From NCBI RefSeq assembly GCF_034661175.1, contig NZ_CP141058.1, positions 4,154,001-4,218,000 of the forward strand: 64,000 nucleotides of DNA, in the 5' to 3' direction. The notes under the pieces are model-generated. The model saw nothing but the letters and a program-made list of their open reading frames with translations, was not told the origin of the DNA and searched no databases. A program made the translations under genes and the position numbers. This stretch comes from Nocardioides renjunii. GTDB lineage: Bacteria > Actinomycetota > Actinomycetes > Propionibacteriales > Nocardioidaceae. Shown here piece by piece: positions 1 through 7,094 of this stretch. Positions within the stretch are counted from its first letter, which is position 1. Every line of letters begins with the position of its first letter.

Positions 1-326
1 CCGACCTGATCCCCGAGGAGACGCCTGCCCGGCTGCACGGCGACCTCTGGAACGGCAACTGCCTGTGGGGCCAGGACCTCGCCATCCACGTCATCGACCC
101 GGCGGCCTACGGCGGCCACCGCGAGGTCGACCTGGCGATGCTCCACCTCTTCGGGCTCACGCACCTGCCGCGGGTGATGGCGGCCTACGACGAGGCGCAC
201 CCGCTCGCCGACGGCTGGGAGGACCGGCTGGGCCTCCACCAGCTCTTCCCGCTCCTCGTGCACGCGTGCATGTTCGGCGGCGGCTACGGCGCCCGGGCCG
301 GGGCGATCGCAGCGCGGTACGCCTGA
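1..326 (+). CDS. Fructosamine kinase family protein, C-terminal part (5' end outside window)
   Basis: Only the last ~107 codons are present, read in the frame starting at base 3 and ending with TGA at 324-326. The segment contains LHGDLWNGNCLW, the HGDxxxxN catalytic loop of kinases related to aminoglycoside phosphotransferases, followed by VIDPAAYGGHREVDLAM, which matches the metal-binding Asp-Pro segment typical of fructosamine-3-kinases. Members phosphorylate ketoamine adducts (fructosamine repair) in the cytoplasm; the bacterial substrate cannot be read from the sequence. Its upstream neighbour is not visible, and it converges on the DDAH-like gene. Confidence 0.8.
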   Translation, partial: DLIPEETPARLHGDLWNGNCLWGQDLAIHVIDPAAYGGHREVDLAMLHLFGLTHLPRVMAAYDEAHPLADGWEDRLGLHQLFPLLVHACMFGGGYGARAGAIAARYA

Positions 327-361
327 TGGCCGGCGCCGACGCCTGACCTCGGACCCGAGCC

Positions 362-1138
362 CTAGGCGGGTGCGCCGCGCAGGCGCACGGAGAGGCACGT
401 GACGCACCACTCGAGCTTCTCGAACTCGGTGATGTCGACCGTCACCACGTCCAGGCCGCGCGCCGCGAGCAGGGCGGCGGACTCGGGCGCCGCGGCCGAC
501 ATGAGCACGCGGTCGTCGCCGAGGAGCACGACGTGGGCACCCTGCTCCTCCGGCACGGCGAGGAAGCGTGGCCAGACGCCCGGGTCGTCCACCAGCGGCT
601 CGTGGCCGATGACGGTGCCGTCGGGCAGGGCCGTGACCGCGGACTTGAGGTGCAGCACCTTGGTGACGGGGACGCCGGTGACGGTGGCGCCGAGCTCGCT
701 GAGCAGCGCGGCCAGCTGGTCGACGCCCGCCTGGTTGGTGCGACCGCCGAGGCCCACCCACACCTGGTCGCCGTGGGTCAGCAGGTCGCCGCCGTCGATG
801 GTCCCCGGCGCCTCGATCGCGGCGATCCGGTAGCCGCGGGCGGCGAGCAGGTCCGCCAGCCCCTCCGTCTCGCCGCGCCGCTCCTCGGCGCCGGGGCGCA
901 TCAGCACGGCGAGGTCCCCGTGCACGAACACCGGGTCCTCGATGAAGACGCCGTCGGGGTGCGCGTCGGAGGCCGGCGCCTCGACGACGTGCCAGCCGTG
1001 CTCGGTGAATGCGTCGACGTACGCCTGCCACTGGCGCAGCGCCAGGTCGAGATCGACCGGGGTCCGCTCGATGTGGGTGACCAGCCCGTCTGCCAGGGAC
1101 GGCGACGGACGACGGACGAGCGCGAGTCGGCGATCCAT
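362..1138 (-). CDS. Dimethylarginine dimethylaminohydrolase (DDAH) family protein, amidinotransferase fold
   Basis: 258 aa from ATG 1138 ([14 protein letters not shown]). A longer in-frame extension to 1357 would overlap the divergent response-regulator gene and has unrelated composition, so it is rejected. DDAH hydrolyses N-methylated arginines to citrulline and a methylamine; related enzymes act on arginine or ornithine derivatives. The visible catalytic features are an FIEDPVFV segment, a GTIDGGDLL segment, His163 in VLHLKSAVT, and the nucleophile Cys248 in VTCLSVRL near the C-terminus, which together match the Glu/Asp-His-Cys triad. The length is typical of bacterial DDAH. It is monocistronic, and its start faces the response-regulator start 75 bp away. 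Confidence 0.85.
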   Translation of the reverse strand: MDRRLALVRRPSPSLADGLVTHIERTPVDLDLALRQWQAYVDAFTEHGWHVVEAPASDAHPDGVFIEDPVFVHGDLAVLMRPGAEERRGETEGLADLLAARGYRIAAIEAPGTIDGGDLLTHGDQVWVGLGGRTNQAGVDQLAALLSELGATVTGVPVTKVLHLKSAVTALPDGTVIGHEPLVDDPGVWPRFLAVPEEQGAHVVLLGDDRVLMSAAAPESAALLAARGLDVVTVDITEFEKLEWCVTCLSVRLRGAPA

Positions 1139-1213
1139 GCCGCCGAGCGTAGTCAGCCGGCCGGCCGCCGCGACGCTCAGCGTGCGCTCAGGCGCGGCTG
1201 GCATCCTTGCGCT

Positions 1214-1909
1214 GTGAACGAGTCCCGGTCCCGCGTGCTGGTCGTCGACGACGACCGCGCCGTCCGCGACTCGCTGCGCCGCTCGCTGGAGTTCAACGGC
1301 TACGACGTCGTGCTCGCCGCGGACGGCGCCGAGGGCCTCGTCGCCATCGGTGCGCACCAGCCCGACGTGGTGGTGATCGACGTGATGATGCCGCGCCTCG
1401 ACGGGATCGAGACCACGCGGGCGCTGCGCGCGGCGGGCAACGACGTACCGGTGCTGGTCCTCACCGCCCGCGACGCCGTGGGCGACCGGGTGGAGGGCCT
1501 CGACGCCGGCGCCGACGACTACCTCACCAAGCCGTTCGCGCTCGAGGAGCTGCTGGCCCGGCTGCGGGCGCTGCTGCGCCGCGTCGTGCCGGACCCCGAC
1601 GCCGACGGCGAGGTGCTGACCTTCGCCGACCTCACCATGGACGTGTCCAGCCGCGACGTGTCGCGCGGCGGCCGGCCGATCGAGCTGACCCGCACGGAGT
1701 TCACGCTGCTGGAGATGTTCCTGCGGCGCCCGCGCCGGGTGCTCGACCGCTCGTTCATCCTGGAGGAGGTCTGGGGCTACGACTTCCCGACCAGCGCCAA
1801 CTCCCTCGAGGTCTACGTCGGCTACCTGCGCCGCAAGACCGAGGCGGACGGCGAGCCGCGGCTCATCCAGACCGTGCGCGGCGTCGGCTACGTGCTGAAG
1901 GAATCATGA
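1214..1909 (+). CDS. OmpR/PhoB-family response regulator, MprA-like
   Basis: 231 aa from GTG 1214. The N-terminal receiver domain (about 7-118) has the acidic pair in VVDDD, phospho-acceptor Asp56 in [11 protein letters not shown] and the conserved Lys106 in LTKPF. The C-terminal winged helix (about 132-229) includes [13 protein letters not shown] and VRGVGYVL. The gene overlaps the following kinase by 4 bp (ATGA at 1906-1909), so the two form a coupled two-component operon. The closest familiar system is MprA of Mycobacterium, which responds to envelope stress; the actual signal here is unknown. The longer frame back to 533 runs through the DDAH gene and is spurious. Confidence 0.93.
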   Translation: MNESRSRVLVVDDDRAVRDSLRRSLEFNGYDVVLAADGAEGLVAIGAHQPDVVVIDVMMPRLDGIETTRALRAAGNDVPVLVLTARDAVGDRVEGLDAGADDYLTKPFALEELLARLRALLRRVVPDPDADGEVLTFADLTMDVSSRDVSRGGRPIELTRTEFTLLEMFLRRPRRVLDRSFILEEVWGYDFPTSANSLEVYVGYLRRKTEADGEPRLIQTVRGVGYVLKES

Positions 1910-3336
1910 GCTCCTCGGGCACCTGGCCCCCGACCCGCTGGCACTACCGCAGGTCGCTCGCCTCGCGCGTCGCGGTGCTGACCACCGTCACGCTGGGCAT
2001 CACGATCGCCATCCTCGCGCTCACGGCGTACCTCGTGATGCGCCAGCAGCTGATGAGCTCGCTCGACCAGTCGCTGCTCAACCGCGCCCACAAGGCCGCC
2101 GCGTTCAGCGACCTCCGCGACGCCACCGCCCAGGGGACGCCGGCATGGGTGCTGGGTGCGGCCGACGTGCGCATCATCTTCCTCAACGCCGAGGGTCGCG
2201 GCATGGCCGGCGACCACATCCCCAACTTCACGGTCGGTCGCCCGGAGCTCGAGGTGGCGGCCGGGGACCGGGACTGGTCGGTGCGCACCCTCGTGACCGC
2301 CGAGGGGGAGCGCTTCCGGGTCGCGACCGTGCCGTCACCTGGCGGCCCCGCGCTGATGCTCGCGCAGCCGCTCGCCCCCAACGACCGCACGCTGGAGAAG
2401 CTCGGCGGCGTCCTGTTCACCTTCGGCGCCCTCGGGGTGCTGACCGCCCTCATGGTCGGGTGGCTGGTGGCACGCAACGGGCTCAGGCCCGTCCGACGCC
2501 TCACCTCCGCCGTCGAGCACATCGCGGTCACCGAGGACCTGACGCCGCTGCGCGTCGAGGGCGACGACGAGGTCGCCCGCCTCGCCACGGCGTTCAACCA
2601 GATGCTCCTGGCGCTCGCCGCCTCCCGCGACCGGCAGCGCCGCCTCGTGGCCGACGCCAGCCACGAGCTGCGGACGCCGCTGACCTCCCTGCGCACCAAC
2701 CTCGACCTGCTGCGCCAGGCCGAGGGCAACTCCGCCCTGCCGCCGGAGACGCGGCTCGAGCTGCTCGACGACGTGCGCGGCCAGATCGAGGAGCTCAGCG
2801 CGCTCGTCGGCGACCTGGTCGAGCTGGCGCGCGACGAGCCCACGACCCGCGTGGTCGCCGAGGTGGACCTCGCCGACGTCGTCGAGCGGGCGGTGACGCG
2901 CGTACGCCGTCGCGCCCACGGCGTGTCGTTCGACGTCGACCTGGCGGCGTGGCGGGTCGTCGGCGACTCCAACGGCCTCGAGCGCGCCTTGACCAACCTC
3001 CTCGACAACGCCGCGAAGTGGAGCCCTCCGGACGGCACGGTCACCGTTCGCCTGGCCGACGGGGTGCTGACCGTGGATGACGAGGGCTCGGGCGTCGCCG
3101 AGACCGACCGGCCGCACGTCTTCGAGCGGTTCTACCGCGCGGAGGAGTCGCGGGCCATGCCCGGCTCGGGCCTCGGCCTCGCCATCGTGCGGCAGGTCAT
3201 CGACCGCCACGGCGGGCAGGTCGAGGTGTCGGACGCGCCGGGCGGCGGCGCCCGGTTCGTGGTGTCGCTCCCGGGGGTCGCGGGGGTGGAGTCGGTGGGG
3301 GCTGCGGGCTCTCTGGAGTCCCCGGATATCCGGTGA
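1906..3336 (+). CDS. Sensor histidine kinase, MprB-like; C-terminus formed by a palindromic repeat
   Basis: 476 aa. It has a transmembrane helix at about 17-44, an extracytoplasmic sensor region, a second helix at about 166-190 leading into a HAMP linker, and a dimerisation box with His253 in [15 protein letters not shown]. The ATPase domain carries the N box ([10 protein letters not shown]), DDEGSG and GSGLGLAIV. It phosphorylates the regulator encoded just upstream. The protein should end shortly after the FVVSLPG strand; instead its last residues (LESPDIR) and its TGA stop lie inside the 78-bp palindromic element at 3311-3388. The insertion therefore probably rewrote the tail, outside the catalytic core. 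Confidence 0.93.
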   Translation: MSSSGTWPPTRWHYRRSLASRVAVLTTVTLGITIAILALTAYLVMRQQLMSSLDQSLLNRAHKAAAFSDLRDATAQGTPAWVLGAADVRIIFLNAEGRGMAGDHIPNFTVGRPELEVAAGDRDWSVRTLVTAEGERFRVATVPSPGGPALMLAQPLAPNDRTLEKLGGVLFTFGALGVLTALMVGWLVARNGLRPVRRLTSAVEHIAVTEDLTPLRVEGDDEVARLATAFNQMLLALAASRDRQRRLVADASHELRTPLTSLRTNLDLLRQAEGNSALPPETRLELLDDVRGQIEELSALVGDLVELARDEPTTRVVAEVDLADVVERAVTRVRRRAHGVSFDVDLAAWRVVGDSNGLERALTNLLDNAAKWSPPDGTVTVRLADGVLTVDDEGSGVAETDRPHVFERFYRAEESRAMPGSGLGLAIVRQVIDRHGGQVEVSDAPGGGARFVVSLPGVAGVESVGAAGSLESPDIR

Positions 3337-3388
3337 CCACCGTGCTTACAGGTAGAGATCTCCACCAATAAGCACGGAACTCGGGTGC
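3311..3388 (+). repeat. Palindromic repeat element, copy A (78 bp)
   Basis: It matches copy B at 49064-49141 over 78 bp without gaps at 67 positions. It begins CTCTGGAGTCCCCGG and ends GGAACTCGGGTGC. Its first half is a near-perfect palindrome (3318-3337, one mismatch against GTCCCCGGATATCCGGGGAC). Its second half is a stem-loop with arms CCGTGCTTA and TAAGCACGG. The stem bases differ from copy B, but the differences largely preserve pairing, which suggests selection on structure. It overlaps the last nine codons of the histidine kinase and runs to within 6 bp of the pabB stop. Confidence 0.8.
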
Positions 3389-3393
3389 ACAGC

Positions 3394-4683
3394 TCACTCG
3401 AACACGCGCAGCAGCCGCTCGGCCTTCCACTCCGACTCGGCCCACTCCTCGGCCACGTCGGACTTCACCGTGATGCCCCCGCCGGTGCCGAGCGTCCACG
3501 TCCCGCCGCCGTCGGTGGTGAGCGACCGGATGACGACCCCGAGGTCCGCCGGGCCGTCGCCGCTGATCCAGCCGAACGCGCCGGCGTACACCCCGCGCGG
3601 TGACGACTCGACCTCCTCGATGACCTGCATCGTGCGCAGCTTGGGTGCGCCGGTCATCGACCCGGCCGGGAACAGCGCCCGCAGCGCGCCCACCGTCGTC
3701 ACGCCCTCGCGCAGGTGCCCGCGCACGGTGGAGACCAGCTGGTGCACCGACTCGTAGGACTCGACCTCCATCAGCGCCGGCACCTCGACCGACCCGACGT
3801 CGCACACGAGCGAGAGGTCGTTGCGCAGGAGGTCGACGATCATCAGGTTCTCCGCGCGTGTCTTGGGGTCGGCGGCCAGGCGAGTGCGGTGCGCCTCGTC
3901 CTCCTCGGCCGTGGTGCCGCGCGGGGTGGTCCCCTTGATCGGCTTGGTCTCCAGGTGCCGGTCGGGCGTCACGAGGGCGTACCTCTCCGGCGAGCTCGAG
4001 AGCAGCCATCCGCGCGCGCCCGCGACGTCGTGCTGGAGGAACCCGGAGTACGGCGCGGGGTTGAGCTCGCGCAGCCGGAGGTACGCCGTCACCGGGTCGA
4101 GGTCGGCGACGCGGGTCAGGCGGTGGGTCAGGTTGACCTCGTAGGAGTTGCCCGCGCGCAGGTGCTCCTGGACGCGCGCGAAGGCGGCGGCGTACGAGTC
4201 GGGCGGGGGCGTCGGGCCCCGACTGCCCGAGGCACTTTCGAGCTTCTGGGGGTGTGCACGCCTCGAGATGTTCGGGTTTCCCCGCATATGCGGGGAAACC
4301 ACAGACACAGAAGGCCCGACCCCGTGCTCGAAGACCCGCACCTCCCGCGGCCGCATCCACATCGCGTCGGGGAGGAGGGGGTCGGGCTCGGCGGGGAGGT
4401 CGGGGCGCGAGGCGTAGCCGAAGTAGCCGAACCACTGCTCCCCGGGCCGCATCCGCTCCTCGAGGACCGCGAAGACGTCGTCGCCGACGACCCTCGACGT
4501 CCCGCCGGAGTGCTCGCGGACCTCCCGCCGGGCGGCCGACCAGGTCAGCGACACGTCGTCGTCCTCGAGCCAGCCGATGATCGAGCGCCGACCCGACCAC
4601 TCGCGGGCGCCGCCGCCGTCGAGCCAGAAGCACCGGGCGTGCCGGGTCGCGACGTCGCGGAAGAAGGGGACCGGGTCGCTCAC
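3394..4683 (-). CDS. pabB: Aminodeoxychorismate synthase component I (PabB) with an in-frame repeat-encoded insert
   Basis: 429 aa from GTG 4683, which overlaps the pabA stop (GTGA at 4680-4683). It aminates chorismate to 4-amino-4-deoxychorismate for folate synthesis, using ammonia from PabA. The chorismate-binding half contains GNSYEVNLTHR, LSSSPERYA, the PIKGT motif whose Lys is diagnostic of PabB rather than TrpE (PIAGT), NLMIVDLLRNDL, and FPAGSMTGAPKLRTM. Between the N-terminal domain (ending near EVRVFEHG) and the DSYAAAF segment lies an odd stretch including VVSPHMRGNPN and ISRRAHPQKL. It is encoded by the palindromic element at about 4236-4306 and keeps the frame. It lies in the interdomain linker, so activity is probably retained. 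Confidence 0.93.
   Translation of the reverse strand: MSDPVPFFRDVATRHARCFWLDGGGAREWSGRRSIIGWLEDDDVSLTWSAARREVREHSGGTSRVVGDDVFAVLEERMRPGEQWFGYFGYASRPDLPAEPDPLLPDAMWMRPREVRVFEHGVGPSVSVVSPHMRGNPNISRRAHPQKLESASGSRGPTPPPDSYAAAFARVQEHLRAGNSYEVNLTHRLTRVADLDPVTAYLRLRELNPAPYSGFLQHDVAGARGWLLSSSPERYALVTPDRHLETKPIKGTTPRGTTAEEDEAHRTRLAADPKTRAENLMIVDLLRNDLSLVCDVGSVEVPALMEVESYESVHQLVSTVRGHLREGVTTVGALRALFPAGSMTGAPKLRTMQVIEEVESSPRGVYAGAFGWISGDGPADLGVVIRSLTTDGGGTWTLGTGGGITVKSDVAEEWAESEWKAERLLRVFE
4236..4306 (+). repeat. Palindromic element inside pabB, related in layout to copies A and B
   Basis: The core is a perfect 26-bp palindrome at 4275-4300, with half-site GGTTTCCCCGCAT followed by its exact complement. 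It is preceded by a weaker stem-loop with arms TCGAG and CTCGA and flanked by CTTCTG and CAGAAG. The order stem-loop then palindrome with an ATAT centre is the same as in copies A and B read on their minus strand, and CCTCGA plus TCCCCG-ATAT-CGGGGA are shared. The boundaries are approximate. It is translated in frame within pabB. Confidence 0.6.
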
Positions 4684-5240
4684 GAGACGAAGTTCCGCAC
4701 GATCGCCTCGCCGTGCTCCGAGAGCACCGACTCGGGGTGGAACTGCACGCCCTCGAGCGGCAGGTCGACGTGCCGCACGCCCATCACCACGCCGTCCTCG
4801 CTCCACGCCGTCGCGACCAGCCCCGGCGGCAGCGCGACCGCGCCGAGCGAGTGGTAGCGCACGGCCGCGAAGTCCTGCGGCACGCCGTCGAAGACGCCGG
4901 CGCCGTCGTGCCGGATGGTGGCGACCTCGCCGTGTGCCGGCTCCAGCCGCGTGACGGTGCCGCCGTACGCCGTCACCAGGCCCTGCATCCCGAGGCAGAC
5001 CCCCAGCACCGGGCGGCTCCCAGCGCGCACCGCCGCGGCGCCGACGGAGAAGTCGGCGGGGTCCGCGGGGTGGCCGGGCCCGGGCGAGAGCACCACGTGG
5101 GAGTGCGCGAGCACGTCCTCGACCGTCACCTCGTCGTGCTGCACGACGCGGGGCAGCACGCCGGTGACCCGGGCGACGAGGTGCACCAGGTTCCACGTGT
5201 AGGAGTCGTGGTGGTCCACCACGATCACGTCCGGCGTCAC
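4680..5240 (-). CDS. pabA: Aminodeoxychorismate synthase glutamine amidotransferase subunit (PabA)
   Basis: 186 aa class I glutamine amidotransferase. It shows VDHHDSYTWNLVHL at the N-terminus, an oxyanion segment LSPGPGHP, nucleophile Cys in VLGVCLGMQGL, and the His/Glu pair in VQFHPESVLS. It supplies ammonia to PabB, whose GTG start overlaps its stop by 4 bp. TrpG and PabA subunits are nearly indistinguishable by sequence; the assignment rests on the adjacent PabB with its PIKGT motif. In some bacteria this subunit serves both pathways. Confidence 0.92.
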   Translation of the reverse strand: MTPDVIVVDHHDSYTWNLVHLVARVTGVLPRVVQHDEVTVEDVLAHSHVVLSPGPGHPADPADFSVGAAAVRAGSRPVLGVCLGMQGLVTAYGGTVTRLEPAHGEVATIRHDGAGVFDGVPQDFAAVRYHSLGAVALPPGLVATAWSEDGVVMGVRHVDLPLEGVQFHPESVLSEHGEAIVRNFVS

Positions 5241-5287
5241 CCGCCGAGGCTAGGGCATCCCGCGGGGGGCCGGCGGGAGGACGGCGC

Positions 5288-6991
5288 CTACTGCCGAAGC
5301 GTGCGGCACTCGGCCGGCACCGGCTGGTCACCGGCCACGCCGCACGCGTCGAAGGCGGCCAGCTTGGCCATCAGCACGGCGACCTCGTCACGGTGCTTCC
5401 TCCTCGTCACCTCGTTGGCGACCTCGTACTCCTTGCCGGTGTAGCGGTAGAACTCGTAGCCCCAGGTCGTCCGCTTCGCCCGCGGGTCGAGGTCGAAGCG
5501 CGCCAGCAGCGCGGTCCGGCTGCGCACCGCGGTGAAGGACGGGATCCGGTCGAGCTCGGAGCCGGTGAAGGCGGCGTCGGGATCTCCTCCGGTGAGCGTC
5601 TGCTGGGTGTGCTCGAGGAACGCGTAGCCCTGTCGCACCAGCTTCGGCTGCGCGAACGTCGGCACCAGCGACTGGCCGCTGCGGAACGGCGCGGGCACCA
5701 GGCCGGCGAGCTCCTCGAAGGTCGAGGCGAGGTCGATGTTGCTCGTGACCTCGCGCCGCTTGCCCGGCACGACGCCCGGGCCGGTGACCAGCAGCGGCAC
5801 CCGGACGTCGGTGTCGTACGGCGTGCCCTTGCCGCGACCCATGCCGTTCTGGCCGAGGTGGAACCCGTTGTCGGAGGTGAGCACGACGTAGGTGTCGGGG
5901 CCGACGGAGTCGAGGATCCGCGTGATGAGCCGGTCGGCGGACCGGGCCATCCGCGCGCGGTCGCGCAGGTCCCGCACGGCGACGGCGGCGGACAGCGTGC
6001 CGGCGGTGTTCCACGCCCGGCCGACCTTGCCGTTGGCCAACCGCGGCCGGTTGTCGCTGCGGTCGTCGTCGTGCCCGGGCAGGTCGTCGACCGTCAGCTT
6101 GCGGCACGCGACCCGCCCGCAGCTCCGCTCGCCGGTGCGGTCGCGGAACATCGGCGGGAAGAGCGGGTCGCCGGGGTAGTGGCCCTTCGGGTTGGTGCGG
6201 TTGTGCGGGGCGTACAGCGCCACCTCGAGGAAGTACGGCGCGTCCGCGGCCTCGCCGCGGGTGAGGAAGTCCATGGCCAGGTCGCCGATGACGGTGCCGG
6301 CGTAGGCGCGGTCCTTGTCGGCGTTGCTGGCGCTTGCCGGCGGGGCGAGGTGCTGGGTCAGCTGGAGGCGCTGGTCGACGAGCGAGGTGCTGGCGAAGTC
6401 CCAGCCGTCGTAGGCGGAGCCGAAGACGGTGTTGAAGGTGCTCCAGCCCGGCACCACCGGCGGCAGCGCCCGACCCGGCGACCACTCGTACTCGTTGAGG
6501 AACTTGCCGACGAAGCCGGTGTTGTAGCCGGCCTCCTGCAGCCGCACGTTGAAGGCGCGCTCGGGGTTGCCGTGCACGTCGTAGGCCGGCCAGCCGCCGA
6601 GCGTCGAGGTGCCCTGGTGCGAGGTGTTGGTCAGGACGCCGGTCTGGTGGGGGTACTGCCCGGTGAAGAAGCTCGACCGGGACACGCAGCACAGCGAGTC
6701 GGTGACGAAGGACCAGGGATAGCTGGCGCCGGTCCTGCGCATCCGCTGCATGGAGCGCATCGTCTGGACGAGGTCCATCGAGAAGTCGTCGAGGACGACC
6801 ACGACCATGTTGGGGCGCCCGGCCCTGCTCGACGCCGGCGCCACCTCGGCGACGGACGAGACGTTGCTCGTCGTGGCCGGCGGGCGGACGCCGTCGGGCG
6901 GGACGGACCCGTCACCCGACCCGCACGCCGCGGTGCCGGTGATGAGTGCGAGCAGGCACAGGCCCGCCCAGGCTCGTTTCAAGTGCTGCAC
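5288..6991 (-). CDS. Secreted lipoprotein sulfatase
   Basis: 567 aa from a GTG start. An N-terminal hydrophobic segment ends at Cys23 (LALITGTAACGSG), a lipoprotein-like signal. The sulfatase domain starts at RPNMVVVVLDDFSMD, with the metal-binding Asp pair. The formylglycine position is in LCCVSRSSFFTG: the usual C-x-P-S-R is here C-C-V-S-R, with Val for Pro. Other fold features are GKFLNEYEW, APHN, and LTSDNGFHLGQNGMGRGKGTPYD. It hydrolyses sulfate esters outside the membrane; the substrate is unknown. Whether the Val variant is still converted to formylglycine is uncertain. It stands alone between pabA and the PhzE-like gene. Confidence 0.88.
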   Translation of the reverse strand: MQHLKRAWAGLCLLALITGTAACGSGDGSVPPDGVRPPATTSNVSSVAEVAPASSRAGRPNMVVVVLDDFSMDLVQTMRSMQRMRRTGASYPWSFVTDSLCCVSRSSFFTGQYPHQTGVLTNTSHQGTSTLGGWPAYDVHGNPERAFNVRLQEAGYNTGFVGKFLNEYEWSPGRALPPVVPGWSTFNTVFGSAYDGWDFASTSLVDQRLQLTQHLAPPASASNADKDRAYAGTVIGDLAMDFLTRGEAADAPYFLEVALYAPHNRTNPKGHYPGDPLFPPMFRDRTGERSCGRVACRKLTVDDLPGHDDDRSDNRPRLANGKVGRAWNTAGTLSAAVAVRDLRDRARMARSADRLITRILDSVGPDTYVVLTSDNGFHLGQNGMGRGKGTPYDTDVRVPLLVTGPGVVPGKRREVTSNIDLASTFEELAGLVPAPFRSGQSLVPTFAQPKLVRQGYAFLEHTQQTLTGGDPDAAFTGSELDRIPSFTAVRSRTALLARFDLDPRAKRTTWGYEFYRYTGKEYEVANEVTRRKHRDEVAVLMAKLAAFDACGVAGDQPVPAECRTLRQ

Positions 6992-7094
6992 GTCTCCCCC
7001 GTCGTGTCCCGAGCTGGCTGTACAGAGTGACGCGTCACGACCGCGATCGGTTGCCTGCCACGCCGAGCATCATTGTCTAGTCGATCGGTGCACT

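Noticed and set aside
1139-1357. N-terminal extension of the DDAH gene on the minus strand
   Set aside because: It overlaps the response-regulator start and has no family similarity; ATG 1138 gives the family length.
4275-4300. Resemblance of the pabB palindrome to a type I-E CRISPR repeat (TTTCCCCGC with GCGGGGA)
   Set aside because: It is a single copy without spacers or cas genes and is translated inside pabB.
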